In this document: one piece after another, positions 9,601 to 18,553 of the stretch | Layout of the letters: each line of letters begins with the position of its first letter | Position numbering within the stretch: the first letter of the stretch is position 1 | Assembly (NCBI GenBank): GCA_964640665.1 | Contig: CAZXHT010000004.1 | Span: forward strand, 1-64,000 | Reading direction: 5' to 3' | From: DATKYQ01 sp964640665 | Lineage (GTDB): Bacteria > Myxococcota > B64-G9 | Length of the DNA: 64,000 nt | Made by a program: the position numbers and the translations under genes | The notes under the pieces: generated by a model | What the model was told of the DNA's origin: nothing | Databases searched by the model: none | What the model saw: only the letters and a program-made list of their open reading frames with translations

Positions 9601-12600
9601 AACCGGCGGTTCTTACTTCCTCGAGCTTCCCGGCGATGTAAACGATCTTGACAAGGCATACGGCCTGTGGAGCCCCGTGCTGCCTTCCGGCGATTACTCG
9701 CTGCGCTACAGCGCCGAGTTCGGAAACAGTGGCCAGACGCCCATCACCGTGGGTCTGCCTGTCGCGATAGCCGGGGTCAGCCCCGAGCCGTTTTACAGGA
9801 CGGGCCTTGTGGAAGTGCCCTGGAGCGTCACCAACACTTCTCCGTTCGACGCCGAGTTCGCGCTGGATCTTTCGATCCGGCGTGACGGCCAGGTCGTCTC
9901 CGGCTGGTCGCTGCAGGTGTACCTGGATGCCGCGGGCGGCATTGCAGACAGCCTGGATGACCTCATGTCAGCTTTTCTGGAGCCCGGTGCATACCAGGCC
10001 CGGGTTGGCGGCGCGCGCATAAGCCAACCGGCCGTGGCCGGGTTTACAGTATTGCCCGATCGCGACGTTCGTTTTACTGCCGCGCCCGGCGTTGCCGCCT
10101 GCGGGCTGCAGCCTTTCGATCTCTCCGTTGCCAACTCGGGCTGGGAGGATTTCACGGGCTTCGTTACCGCCGAGTCCGACTTCTGGCAAGGCCAGGTGAG
10201 CGTGACGGCCGTGGGCCGGGGCGGGACATGGGCGGCAACGTTGCAAGCCGACCTGTCGGCTGCCGAGTCCGGCATTCGGCCGCTTGTGCTGAAATTGCAT
10301 GATTCGGCGGGTGAAGTGCTTGCCGAGGTAGAGCAGGCAGTCGCCGTACAGGGCGGCGTCTGCGCGCTGGCCTCGGTTCCGCCGCATGCGAACTTCGCGG
10401 CCGGCGCCGAGGCGAGCTTCCCGTTCGTCGTAAGCAACGAAGGCGATCAGACTGCCCATTGCCGGGTTACACTCGACGCATTCGAGGAGCAGGGGCCCGA
10501 GCAAGCGAATCTCACGATCGAGCCTTGCGCCGAGGCGCCGGTATCATTCGGCTACCTGCTGCCGTGGGACCTGGAAGGCGGCCCGCAGACGCTAGGCTAT
10601 TCGTTGGAACCTTTGGATCCAACCGTGCAGGGCACCGAGCGCGGCTTTGCTACCTTCCAGGTCGACGGCGTGGAGCTTCGGGTAACGGCGACGCTGGATA
10701 AGTGCTTCTACCGGCCGCAGGAGACGGCGCAACTCGACCTGCTGATCGAGAGCACGGGCGCGATCGTGGACGTTCCTCTTATCGCCTCTGTAAGCTACCC
10801 GGGCAGCGAGTTTGAAGTGCCGTTCGAGTTGAGCGATCAGCCGCAGACTTTGCATTTCGAGATCCCGCTGGGCGACATTCCCGCCGATCGCATCCTGTAC
10901 TCGATTGGCTTCACCTCGGGCAGATCCATATACATCGACACGCAGCGGGTCCGCGGCGGCGGCGTGGCCGGTCCTGCCTGGTTGTGCAGCGACAAGGACG
11001 TCTACGACGCGGGCGATACGGTCGGGTTGACTTTCGGCTCCGATGAGGATTGCGACTTCAAGATCCGCCTGCTCGAGTTCGGGTTGGAGCACGAGGAGTT
11101 CGTGCCGGGCGGCTCCTCGGGCCGGACGAGCCTCGCGCTGCCTGTGGACATTCGCCAGGGCACGCACGTCATCGAGTACGGCTGCGGTACGCTCGCCTGG
11201 ACGCATCCTGTCGAGGTGCGCGGCTACAACGTGCGCATCGTGTGGCTGGCGGCGAACGACACCTTCTACATGCCCGACGATCCTCTGGCGATCGAGGCCC
11301 TGGTGGAGTCCGGCCCGGCCTTCACGGGACCGTTCCACTGCGTGGTGATCCGCCCGGACGGCACGAAGTTCGATCTGCCCGTGAGCCAGCACGACTTCAG
11401 CCCGGGCTACGTCTTCGTAAGTAGCGCCGGCGCCATGGATACCGATCAGGCAGGGCAGCATCGAATTTCCTGCACGATCTACAAAGACATCGCCGAGACT
11501 ATCTTCCTGGCCGGGGACTCGACCCAGGTACAAGTGGGTGATTTCCAGCTTCTCGGCATCACGACCGACAGAGATTACTACGAGTCCGGTTACGATGCGG
11601 CCACCGGTATCATACGGCTCTGGGGCCATGTGCCCGCGGCAAATCTGCAGGTCTCTCTGGACGGCGCCGGCGTGCACGGCCAGACGCTTTTGCTGGACGG
11701 CTTCTCCACCGTAACTCTGCCGCTCACGATCGAGCAGATAAGGTCTCTCGGCGATCACGAGCTTTCAGGAAGCCTGTCGGCAGAACAACTCGTCAGCACG
11801 GCCGGCAAGTCGTTTACTACCCGGGACACCATCCCGCCCGTGATCGACATCACCGGCGTCGAGCAAGGCGGCATGTACGCCTCGGTGGTAACGCCGATTG
11901 TCGCCGTCAGCGACATGAACCCGGGCACTCACGACATCACGCTGGACGGCGCCGCCTGGGCGAGCGGTGTGGCGATCTCTCTCGATGGCCTGCACGTCCT
12001 GGAGGTTGAAGCCGTCGACCTGGCCGGAAACGAATCCGAGGCAACTGTCTCGTTCCGCATCGATCGCTCGGCACCCGTCATCACCTTGAGCGCTGTCGCC
12101 AACGGGGAATGCTACGCGGCAGAGGTGTCGCCCTCCTGGACGGTTTCGGACGACAACACAGACAGCGTTACAGCCACCCTGGACGGCTTGCCCGCGATCA
12201 GCGGTTCGCCCGCCGGCGAGGGCGAGCACACGCTGATCGTCTCGGCCGTGGACCAGGCCGGAAACGCCTCGGAGATCTACGCCGAATTCACGGTCGATCT
12301 CAGCGACCCGCTGGTCACCATCGGCGGCGTCACCGACGGCATGGTCACCGAACAAGACGTGCTTCCCACCGTTGCCATCACAGACGATCATCTCGTCTCC
12401 GGCCGGGCTTACCTTGACGGCGAAGATTTCCAGGCAGGTTCAGTCGTAAGCGCCGAGGGCAGCCACGTTATCGAGGGCTGGGCCTTCGACTGCGCGGGCA
12501 GGCAGGCTTTCGCGAGCGCCAGGTTCTCAATCGATCGCAGCGCGCCCGAGATCGAGCTGTACTTCGTCGAGGACGGCGGCTGCTACAAACCGCCGGTATG

Positions 12601-14089
12601 GCCGACCTACGGCGCCTACGACGACAACCTGACAAACGCTACAGCCTTGCTCGACGGGCAGCCGTTCGAAAACGGTTCCCGCCTTGACGCCGAAGGCGTC
12701 CACCAGCTTGTCGTCCAGGCGCAGGACGCGGCAGGCCACCAGGCGCAGATCTCCGCGAGCTTCATCCTCGATGATACTCCGCCCGTACTCTCCGTCGCCG
12801 GCGTCGCGGACGGGGCATTCTACAATCACGACCTTGCGGCGGTAAGCGGCGCCACCGACGACAACTCGTTCGAGATCTACGCGCTCCTTGACGGGAGCGA
12901 ATACCTCTCCGGCACGACCATCGGGGCGCAGGGCGAACACGATCTCCTGGCCGTGGCGACCGATTGCGCGGGCAACCAGGACGTCTTCTCAGCCGCATTC
13001 GTCATCGACAAGACACCGCCGCAGATTGCCATAACGGGCATCGAGGACGGCGAGACGTACAGCGGCCCGGTAACGCCTACAATAGAGGTGAGCGACGACT
13101 ACCTCGACGAAGTCAGCGTCACGCTCGACGGCACAGACTTCACAAGCGGCACCGAAGTGTCCGAAGAAGGCAGCCACCTGCTCCTGGTAAAAGCGAGGGA
13201 TATGGCCGGCAACGAGTCGTTGGGCAGCGTGGTCTTCGAGATTCGCACAAGCACCAGGCCCCCGTTTCATTTCGGGGTGTGCGCCTTCGGAGACGTTACC
13301 ATGCTGAACCATGCCGAGATCATGGGTTTCGACACCGCTACCGGCCAGACAACCGCCGGTGGAGACGTCGCGGCCCACGGTGGTGTCAGCCTGGTGAACA
13401 ACTCGCAGCTTTCGGGCGAGGTTGTAGCCGGCGGGAACGTTACGCTTTCGCACAACGCCGACATCTACGGCGACGTCTATCTGGCGGGCTCGGTGAGCCT
13501 CACACACAATTCCGCGATCCACGGCACGGTATTCGAACTCGACGTTGCGCCAGCCCCCTGCGAGTGCGGCTACGACCTCGATCATGTGCTCGAATACCGC
13601 TCAACGCACAACGACAACTCGGTGCTCGCGGCCGACCCGGCCATCGCGCCCTACCTGGAAGACGGTTCGCTGCACGTCGCCCATAACAAGCAGGTGACGC
13701 TGCCTTCCGGCGTATTCTACTTCGACTCGATCACGCTCGAAAACCATGCCGGCCTGTCGTTGGCATCAGGCGCCGTTGTCGAGTTGTACGTCGCGCACGA
13801 GTTGGTCGTCGCCAACAACGCCGACCTGTCCAACGAACCCTACCGCGCCGGGGATCTACTGGTCGTCCTGGGCACGAATGCTGATGCCGGTGAACAATTC
13901 GACATCCGCAACAACGTCGATCTCGGTATCATGCTCTACGCCCCGCGCGCCGACCTGGTCTACTCGAACAACGCCGACCTTTACGGCGGCCTGGTGATAC
14001 GCGATCTCACGGCCGAGAACCACGGACAGATAATGGTCTACGACAGCCTTTCGACTAGTCCTCCGCCGTTGGTATGCGAGGGACTCTAA
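6689..14089 (+). CDS. Giant surface protein, C-terminal part with FG-GAP and Ig repeats
   Basis: 2466 residues from the ATG at 6689, preceded by AGGAG (6679-6683) and overlapping the upstream stop by 4 bases. It has no signal peptide, so it depends on the upstream frame for export. The domain order is: end of a beta-sandwich; eight FG-GAP/VCBS-type calcium motifs at about residues 274-655 (forms of D-L-D-G-D-G); many CARDB/Ig-like domains; six tandem Ig-like repeats of about 79 residues at 1714-2185, each opening with a P-P-V-I-x-I-like strand and closing with D-x-A-G-N/H. The last part (about 2190-2466) has short N/H-rich rungs such as N-N-A-D-L-Y-G-G that read like a beta-helix, similar to the C-terminal domains seen in pilus-tip or polymer-forming cell-surface proteins. 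Adhesive or scaffold role inferred. Confidence 0.75.
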   Translation: MIVKVSVPGAGFEQDVSRTISPGSPSWSENFAITLPSGIENASDEIRAEIVKPDVKSYPIFMEASWAVAHFTIVPAMLSARLSAAPGTAGGSGSVTIESGGMLGTDYGWDLSLTGFGGVDYLADTGGGHIDGCGAQVTVPFILPDGLAGGRYRLHFDLRQGTEDAVPYTFPLDISGLSAGLDLWTDRDVYRLSDPVSGLGTLTNGPVPVTGGDLHLEVVRLRAGAAAPDWPALGAGVSRRFASAGAGEIEAPRLLWEQAPASMVDYWADERGPALADLDGDGAADVVLVSGDGVIRAYRGSDGALLWSHSFASTYYSTVPQLADVDGDSFVEVFVQLPASVLCLSGGTGQVLWEAPLVEQHQVGAASPLGVADLDGDGVAEVFHLDFESGAAFLHVRDARDGTSLWDTRGSGLPFAVFGDQSLSAGDLDGNGSSEVLVSGGFNGGLAAIGDGGSVVWTQLPECTSPALAVVADLDGDGTIEVVTTCAGRFSAYPPEVVALAGADGSVRWRSSIVTGGGNAMPMSPLTVADLDGDGLLEIAGYFGNPFGGNIVVLDAAGNEAWHLDYGFVSGGMPACDLDGDGQVELLVLDEAGVPWSLRLLDGATGSLEWDAFDSGLEIWGRANTAVADLDGDGWLEIALVDSADWTGASGRFVAIDSDVTGGPRPGGEVTEEILWQTDRAEDLGASEVVSISENIGLLGVTGQLWFRGWLTSALGQELARDRYPFLIVDGDQALSLATDAAVYKTGETVSVSGLVSELSGLPASDLVVTVRDAGSAVVYQEAFDLAAYEQYSYAFTLTAGVPGSYDLSAELTLAGGSVASALARYRVAPMQLAVSFSAPDIVDVEPFDLVARIENNGELAADLDLTLSEPGSQEQRSVSLQPGEISEQLYQRSILEDTAYHLEAGGDLAWSDDRLVRFGPASLITVTPFGGYSADEPVDIPWTLSNIGLIARDYGMSLEILDSAGQVIDSTGGSYFLELPGDVNDLDKAYGLWSPVLPSGDYSLRYSAEFGNSGQTPITVGLPVAIAGVSPEPFYRTGLVEVPWSVTNTSPFDAEFALDLSIRRDGQVVSGWSLQVYLDAAGGIADSLDDLMSAFLEPGAYQARVGGARISQPAVAGFTVLPDRDVRFTAAPGVAACGLQPFDLSVANSGWEDFTGFVTAESDFWQGQVSVTAVGRGGTWAATLQADLSAAESGIRPLVLKLHDSAGEVLAEVEQAVAVQGGVCALASVPPHANFAAGAEASFPFVVSNEGDQTAHCRVTLDAFEEQGPEQANLTIEPCAEAPVSFGYLLPWDLEGGPQTLGYSLEPLDPTVQGTERGFATFQVDGVELRVTATLDKCFYRPQETAQLDLLIESTGAIVDVPLIASVSYPGSEFEVPFELSDQPQTLHFEIPLGDIPADRILYSIGFTSGRSIYIDTQRVRGGGVAGPAWLCSDKDVYDAGDTVGLTFGSDEDCDFKIRLLEFGLEHEEFVPGGSSGRTSLALPVDIRQGTHVIEYGCGTLAWTHPVEVRGYNVRIVWLAANDTFYMPDDPLAIEALVESGPAFTGPFHCVVIRPDGTKFDLPVSQHDFSPGYVFVSSAGAMDTDQAGQHRISCTIYKDIAETIFLAGDSTQVQVGDFQLLGITTDRDYYESGYDAATGIIRLWGHVPAANLQVSLDGAGVHGQTLLLDGFSTVTLPLTIEQIRSLGDHELSGSLSAEQLVSTAGKSFTTRDTIPPVIDITGVEQGGMYASVVTPIVAVSDMNPGTHDITLDGAAWASGVAISLDGLHVLEVEAVDLAGNESEATVSFRIDRSAPVITLSAVANGECYAAEVSPSWTVSDDNTDSVTATLDGLPAISGSPAGEGEHTLIVSAVDQAGNASEIYAEFTVDLSDPLVTIGGVTDGMVTEQDVLPTVAITDDHLVSGRAYLDGEDFQAGSVVSAEGSHVIEGWAFDCAGRQAFASARFSIDRSAPEIELYFVEDGGCYKPPVWPTYGAYDDNLTNATALLDGQPFENGSRLDAEGVHQLVVQAQDAAGHQAQISASFILDDTPPVLSVAGVADGAFYNHDLAAVSGATDDNSFEIYALLDGSEYLSGTTIGAQGEHDLLAVATDCAGNQDVFSAAFVIDKTPPQIAITGIEDGETYSGPVTPTIEVSDDYLDEVSVTLDGTDFTSGTEVSEEGSHLLLVKARDMAGNESLGSVVFEIRTSTRPPFHFGVCAFGDVTMLNHAEIMGFDTATGQTTAGGDVAAHGGVSLVNNSQLSGEVVAGGNVTLSHNADIYGDVYLAGSVSLTHNSAIHGTVFELDVAPAPCECGYDLDHVLEYRSTHNDNSVLAADPAIAPYLEDGSLHVAHNKQVTLPSGVFYFDSITLENHAGLSLASGAVVELYVAHELVVANNADLSNEPYRAGDLLVVLGTNADAGEQFDIRNNVDLGIMLYAPRADLVYSNNADLYGGLVIRDLTAENHGQIMVYDSLSTSPPPLVCEGL
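11827..13245 (+). repeat. Six tandem Ig-like coding repeats (~236 bp each)
   Basis: Repeat units begin near 11827, 12061, 12297, 12533, 12770 and 13009, each encoding about 79 residues. Shared protein landmarks are an opening P-x-I/V-x-I strand, a G-V/I-x-D/N-G turn, a central D-D-N/H motif, L-D-G and a closing D-x-A-G-N. DNA identity between units is low, so this is an old protein-level duplication rather than a recent DNA repeat. Confidence 0.7.
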
Positions 14090-14182
14090 ATGGCACCATC
14101 TTTACAATAGTTTCGCCAGTATTGGTTGTTGCTTCAATGTTGCCTCGAAAGAGTGCATCAACTATCATTGCTTCGACCATCG

Positions 14183-16063
14183 ATGCGGAACGACAGAAAA
14201 GGGCATTCCTTGGCCGAAAAAGGCACACGGCATATCAAACAGGCTGCAGGCAGATCTTTCCTCGGAATATATTTTCGCCTGCTCGGCGCTGTCAAACCCT
14301 ATGTCCGGCAGCTTGCGGGCGCGATTGCCTGTATGATCGTGCTGGCTCTGGCCACCGGCGCGTATGCCTACGTTATCGGGCCCATGTTGAAGTTCCTGGT
14401 GACGAGGGGTGTGGACGGGGGGCATGAAATTCTCTCGCTGGTGCCGGGCCTGGACGTATCCGCGCTGGATCGCGATCTGATGCTTATGGCCTTGCCGTTT
14501 TTCATCCTGGGCGTCGCCCTGGTGAAGGGCCTGAGTTATTTTGGACAGTTCTACTTGATGGGAGTCGTCGGCCAGCGAGTGGTGGCGGATCTGCGGGCGA
14601 ATATGTTCGCTCGACTGTGCACGTTCAGCCCGGCTTTTTTCAACCGCATGCCCACCGGCCAGATCATAAGCCGCTTCACATCGGACGTCTACGCGGTGGA
14701 GCAGGCCGTGACGTACTCGGTGTCCTCTTACCTGCGAGACAGCATGCAGGTCATTGTGCTCAGCGTTCTGGCCTTCGTTCTGGATTGGAAGCTGGCTTTA
14801 ATCGCCTTCGTGGTCATGCCCGCGGCGATTTTTCCGATCGTCCACTTCGGCAAACGACTGAAGACCGTCAGCACGGACAGCCAGGTATCCCTGGGGGCGA
14901 TTGCCGACCGGCTCCAGGAAGGAATCAAGGGCATGCGGATTACCCAGGTATTCGGAGCAGAGCAGTACGAGCGCCGGCGCTTCTCCCTCGAGAACGACAA
15001 TTACCTGGCAATCATGCTGCGTTCCTTCGCCGTGCGCGCGCTGCAGTCGCCGGTCATGGAGTTTCTCGGGGCGGCGGGACTGGCGGCCACGATATGGTAC
15101 GCCGGCGGCCGCATGGTCGCGGGAACGCTCGACCCGGGTCACTTCGTGTCCTTCTTCGCGGCGGTCATGATGCTCTACAACCCGATCAAGAGCCTGGGTC
15201 GCATAGGCGGCGTGACGGCGGCCGGCGTGGCGGCCGCCGAGCGGCTATTCGTGCTGCTGGACGAGCCGGCGGACGTCCGCGATCGCCCCGGGGCGAGGCC
15301 GCTCGAGACCGGGGTCGGCAAACTCGAGTTCGACAAGGTAGTTTTCTCGTACGGGGTCGAACGGGTTTTGCGAGACATCTCTTTTACGGTACGACGCGGA
15401 GAAGTGCTGGCCATTGTCGGGCCGAGCGGCGCCGGGAAGTCAACGCTGGTCAACTTGATTCCCAGGTTCTACGATGTTTCATCCGGCGCCATCATGATCG
15501 ACGGCCGCGACATCCGGGATGTCACACTGGCCTCGTTGCGCGGCCAGGTCGGGATGGTCACCCAGGAGGTTGTCTTGTTCAACGACAGCCTGGCGGCCAA
15601 CATTGCCTACGGGCTCGGTAGACTGCCCGCGAGAGATCTCGAGCTTGTGGCAGAACGGGCCCACGCTTTAGACTTCATCCGGGCCTTGCCCGAGGGTTTC
15701 GAAACACGCATAGGCGAGGCCGGCGTCAGGTTGTCTGGAGGACAAAGACAGCGGGTGGCCATCGCCAGGGCGCTTCTGAAAGATGCGCCGATCCTGATCC
15801 TCGACGAGGCCACCTCGTCGCTCGACACCGAGAGCGAGCGAGAGGTACAGGCGGCGCTCGACGAGTTGATGAGCGATCGCACGACGATTGTCATCGCCCA
15901 TCGGCTGTCGACGATCTACCGGGCCGATCGCATCCTGGTGTTGGACCAAGGCCGGATCGTCGAGGAGGGCGGGCACGAACAACTGCTTGCCCGTGGAGGG
16001 CTGTACCGGCGCCTGTACGATCTCCAGTTCAAGGATCAGCCGCGGGAGCATGCGCATGAATGA
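14183..16063 (+). CDS. MsbA-like lipid exporter, ABC permease-ATPase fusion
   Basis: A half-size ABC exporter of about 626 residues: six membrane helices in the first 330 residues, then a nucleotide-binding domain. Walker A G-P-S-G-A-G-K-S-T (near base 15420), signature L-S-G-G-Q-R-Q (near 15735), Walker B I-L-I-L-D-E-A and a switch His (I-A-H-R-L) are all present, so it should hydrolyse ATP as a homodimer. The family (MsbA and relatives) flips lipid A-core or other lipids across the inner membrane. The start is uncertain: ATG 14183 lacks a clear ribosome site, and TTG 14210 after AAAAGGG is an equally good choice. The next gene starts inside its last codons (8-base overlap), so they are translationally coupled. 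The substrate cannot be read from sequence. Confidence 0.9.
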   Translation: MRNDRKGHSLAEKGTRHIKQAAGRSFLGIYFRLLGAVKPYVRQLAGAIACMIVLALATGAYAYVIGPMLKFLVTRGVDGGHEILSLVPGLDVSALDRDLMLMALPFFILGVALVKGLSYFGQFYLMGVVGQRVVADLRANMFARLCTFSPAFFNRMPTGQIISRFTSDVYAVEQAVTYSVSSYLRDSMQVIVLSVLAFVLDWKLALIAFVVMPAAIFPIVHFGKRLKTVSTDSQVSLGAIADRLQEGIKGMRITQVFGAEQYERRRFSLENDNYLAIMLRSFAVRALQSPVMEFLGAAGLAATIWYAGGRMVAGTLDPGHFVSFFAAVMMLYNPIKSLGRIGGVTAAGVAAAERLFVLLDEPADVRDRPGARPLETGVGKLEFDKVVFSYGVERVLRDISFTVRRGEVLAIVGPSGAGKSTLVNLIPRFYDVSSGAIMIDGRDIRDVTLASLRGQVGMVTQEVVLFNDSLAANIAYGLGRLPARDLELVAERAHALDFIRALPEGFETRIGEAGVRLSGGQRQRVAIARALLKDAPILILDEATSSLDTESEREVQAALDELMSDRTTIVIAHRLSTIYRADRILVLDQGRIVEEGGHEQLLARGGLYRRLYDLQFKDQPREHAHE

Positions 16064-17207
16064 CATGCAGCATGTTAACGGCGGGATCCTGGATGAACCG
16101 ATCAAGGTCAAGAAACGCCGGCGCGTCAGGCATCCCTGGCTGTGGCTGTTTTTTGCCATGGCTCTGCTTGTCGGGCTCGTCTTGCTGCGGGTGGCGCTGA
16201 TTTCTTTCCCGGCTTTTTCTCAGGCTGCCTTGCGGGTGGGTGACGGCCTGCAGGTGCTGCGCGGAGCATACCACCTGCGAGTGACCGACGAGTCCGGTTT
16301 GGAAAAGACCGCTGCCGCCATCGATGCCGCTTTTCGGGTCGGGATGGATTTCGTGGTCCTGGTCGATCGAGATATCGAGCGGGCCGGGAAACAGGCGATC
16401 CATGCTCCGTTATCCGTCGTAGTGGCCCAGGAGATCGGCACGCCGATGGGCACGCTGGCGACGATCCGGCCGCGCGAGGCGGGCGCCTGGTCGGTGATCG
16501 AACATCCCGCGGGCGGGGACGATGGTTGGAAAGATTGGGATACAATCGGTTACCAGGCAATGGAGTTTTATAACGCCGACGACCAGTCGGCCATGATGCA
16601 CTTCTGGGACAGGTTGGGGCACTGGGCGGGAGACTTGTTGGGAACGCCCTATGCCTGGGTTTACCTGGGGCTTAGACCTGTCGCCGGCCTGGCCCGTTGG
16701 GACGACGTCAACCGCCGGGCAAGGGTCACGGGTCTATGCGGTCTCGGCACGGCAAGCGCCGATGAAAGTCTCTTTGGGGCCATGGCGACTTACCTGCTGG
16801 TGGATGAGGGCCTTGGCCCCTACGGGCCGCCGGAAGTCGAGCGGGCGCTCGAGGCGGGACACCACTACTGCGCACTGTCCTCTTTTGGCGATTTTTCGGG
16901 TTTCCGTTTTGTCGCCAAGGGCGCCGGAAGCATGGGAGACAGAGTGAGCCTGGCGCCCGGCCTGCGGCTCGAGTTCGACCTGCACTTGCCCGAAGATCCC
17001 GGCAATCTCACCCTCTACCTGTACCAGGACGGCCAACTGGTGTTTTCCGCGCATGGCACGCGGGGTGCCTACAATGTTCAATCTCCCGGCACATACCGCA
17101 TAGAGATAAGCGCTCGCTTCCCGGATTTACCCTGGGGCGACTCCGAGCGCCGCGTTCTGTATAGCAATCCGATATTTATCGTCGAGCCGGGAGAGATCAG
17201 AAGGTGA
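16056..17207 (+). CDS. Membrane-anchored PHP-like protein with lost metal ligands
   Basis: 383 residues, starting at an ATG that overlaps the exporter gene by 8 bases and follows GGGAG. A basic N-terminus (K-K-R-R-R) precedes one membrane helix at about residues 30-52. The outside part begins like a PHP hydrolase: R-G-A-Y-H-L-x-V-T-D-E-S-G, a helix with A-F-R-V-G-M-D-F-V-V-L-V-D-R-D. In active PHP domains these would be H-x-H-S...D-G and T-D-H-N, so most metal-binding His are gone here. The C-terminal 100 residues look like a beta-sandwich. Coupling to the lipid exporter suggests a role at the membrane surface in the same process, but an enzymatic role is doubtful. Family assignment is by motif shape only. 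Confidence 0.6.
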   Translation: MNDMQHVNGGILDEPIKVKKRRRVRHPWLWLFFAMALLVGLVLLRVALISFPAFSQAALRVGDGLQVLRGAYHLRVTDESGLEKTAAAIDAAFRVGMDFVVLVDRDIERAGKQAIHAPLSVVVAQEIGTPMGTLATIRPREAGAWSVIEHPAGGDDGWKDWDTIGYQAMEFYNADDQSAMMHFWDRLGHWAGDLLGTPYAWVYLGLRPVAGLARWDDVNRRARVTGLCGLGTASADESLFGAMATYLLVDEGLGPYGPPEVERALEAGHHYCALSSFGDFSGFRFVAKGAGSMGDRVSLAPGLRLEFDLHLPEDPGNLTLYLYQDGQLVFSAHGTRGAYNVQSPGTYRIEISARFPDLPWGDSERRVLYSNPIFIVEPGEIRR

Positions 17208-18453
17208 TCATGCCCGTCAACCAGTAAGTGAAGATGGTGGTTTCCTCGATCCGTAATCTTTGGCCGGGCTCATCGTAGACGGTGGAGAAGAAGTCGTTGT
17301 CAATATCCCCGGCCTGCCCGCAGTCTCCGTCGCCGGTCATGTCCTTGCAGTAGTCGGCGCCGGTCAGGAAGTGCTCGGTCTGGTGCTCGAGGCTGACGCC
17401 GAAGCGGAAACGCACGTACTCGGCGGCGCGCACGACGAAGCCCAGGTGCAGGCCGAAGCGGGTGTAGTTGCTCTGGGACTGGAGCTGGCGGTACAACGCG
17501 GGATTCGTGTAGGGGTTGCTGATGCTGCCGATGCTGGACAGGAAGTCGCTCATCTCGTTGACCGTCCCGCGCTGGTTGGAATCGCCCTTGCTGTCGACCT
17601 CGCCGAAGTAGTCGGTCGTCAGCCTGACGTCGATGGCGAACTTCTGGAACTTGTCCTTGACCTCCCAGGGTACGATCTCCATGCCGGCCAGAAAGCCGCC
17701 GTGATAGGGCTCAACCAGCCCGGCGTTCTTGGCGTCCTTTCCCTGGATTGGGATACTGCCGTGGATGCCGACGTAGGGGTCGAGGATGCTGAAGCGGTGC
17801 GAAAAAAGCATGAAAGGGGTCAGGACGTGTTGGCCCATGCCGACGCCGCCGGTGCCCCCGGAGGCGACCTCCTGCGGCTTGTTCAAATTACCCGACGGGA
17901 TGCGGTAGTCGAGGCCTAAAATCCAGACGCTCTTGGTGTCGTCGCGTTCATCGTTGAAGATGGCCCACTTGAGGCCTACCTGCATGTCGCCGATGCCCGA
18001 TCTCTTGGAGGAGGGGCTGGCCGTCGGATCTTGCGCCACGGCGTTACCGGGATAGTCGGGGCCGGGGCTGGCCTGGAAGAGGGTCGAGGAAGAGTTGCTG
18101 ACGCCCGAGACATAGCCGATCTGCTTGTGATCGGAGATGATCCACGGCAGGTTCACGTACAGTTCCAGGTCGTGATACAAGCCGATCTCGACGGTGTAGT
18201 CCATGGTGTAGGTCTGCTGTTCGAAGCGCAGCTCGTTGAAATCGGGCCGGTAGCCCGCCGTCCAGGCGCTGGACCATTCGTGGGTGATCTTGGAGCGGCT
18301 GAGTGTGGAATGGAACCCCACGTCGATGTTGATATCGATCGGATCATCATCGTCAACGGCGTCGATCACATCGGTGACCTCGGCCGCCCGGAGCAGGCAG
18401 GGAAATGCCAGGAAAGAAAGCGCGGCAAAAGCCGCAGGGTACCACCGCTTCAT
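17197..18453 (-). CDS. Putative outer-membrane beta-barrel protein
   Basis: 418 residues with a Sec signal peptide (M-K-R-W-Y..., cut after L-R-A-A). The mature protein alternates polar and hydrophobic residues, has many Tyr/Trp/Phe girdle positions, and ends in T-Y-W-L-T-G-M-I-T-F, the terminal Phe typical of BAM-assembled barrels. An Asp-rich patch (D-D-D-D-P-I-D-I-N) lies just after the signal. It resembles the loosely defined MetA/transporter-like porin group, but I cannot name a substrate. Its 3' end overlaps the convergent PHP-like gene by 11 bases. A candidate promoter lies upstream at 18503-18532. It stands alone on its strand apart from the regulator genes downstream of its promoter. 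Confidence 0.65.
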   Translation of the reverse strand: MKRWYPAAFAALSFLAFPCLLRAAEVTDVIDAVDDDDPIDINIDVGFHSTLSRSKITHEWSSAWTAGYRPDFNELRFEQQTYTMDYTVEIGLYHDLELYVNLPWIISDHKQIGYVSGVSNSSSTLFQASPGPDYPGNAVAQDPTASPSSKRSGIGDMQVGLKWAIFNDERDDTKSVWILGLDYRIPSGNLNKPQEVASGGTGGVGMGQHVLTPFMLFSHRFSILDPYVGIHGSIPIQGKDAKNAGLVEPYHGGFLAGMEIVPWEVKDKFQKFAIDVRLTTDYFGEVDSKGDSNQRGTVNEMSDFLSSIGSISNPYTNPALYRQLQSQSNYTRFGLHLGFVVRAAEYVRFRFGVSLEHQTEHFLTGADYCKDMTGDGDCGQAGDIDNDFFSTVYDEPGQRLRIEETTIFTYWLTGMITF

Positions 18454-18502
18454 TGAAAACCTCCGCGACGCGATGTTCGTACAACGACTTGAATTCGTGA
18501 CA

Positions 18503-18532
18503 AAAATAACGGATCAGGCATTGACTTGTCAA
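18503..18532 (-). promoter_or_regulatory. Candidate promoter with overlapping palindrome
   Basis: On the minus strand TTGACA (18532-18527) and TATTTT (18508-18503) are 18 bases apart, ahead of the outer-membrane protein gene. The -35 box lies within the palindrome TTGAC-TT-GTCAA (18521-18532), which could be an operator site. No regulator is tied to it. Confidence 0.4.
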
Positions 18533-18553
18533 GATTAGATTTGAACCAATAGT

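Noticed and set aside
10592..11758. 388-residue minus-strand frame within the giant surface gene
   Set aside because: Reverse shadow of repeat-rich coding sequence without recognisable domains.
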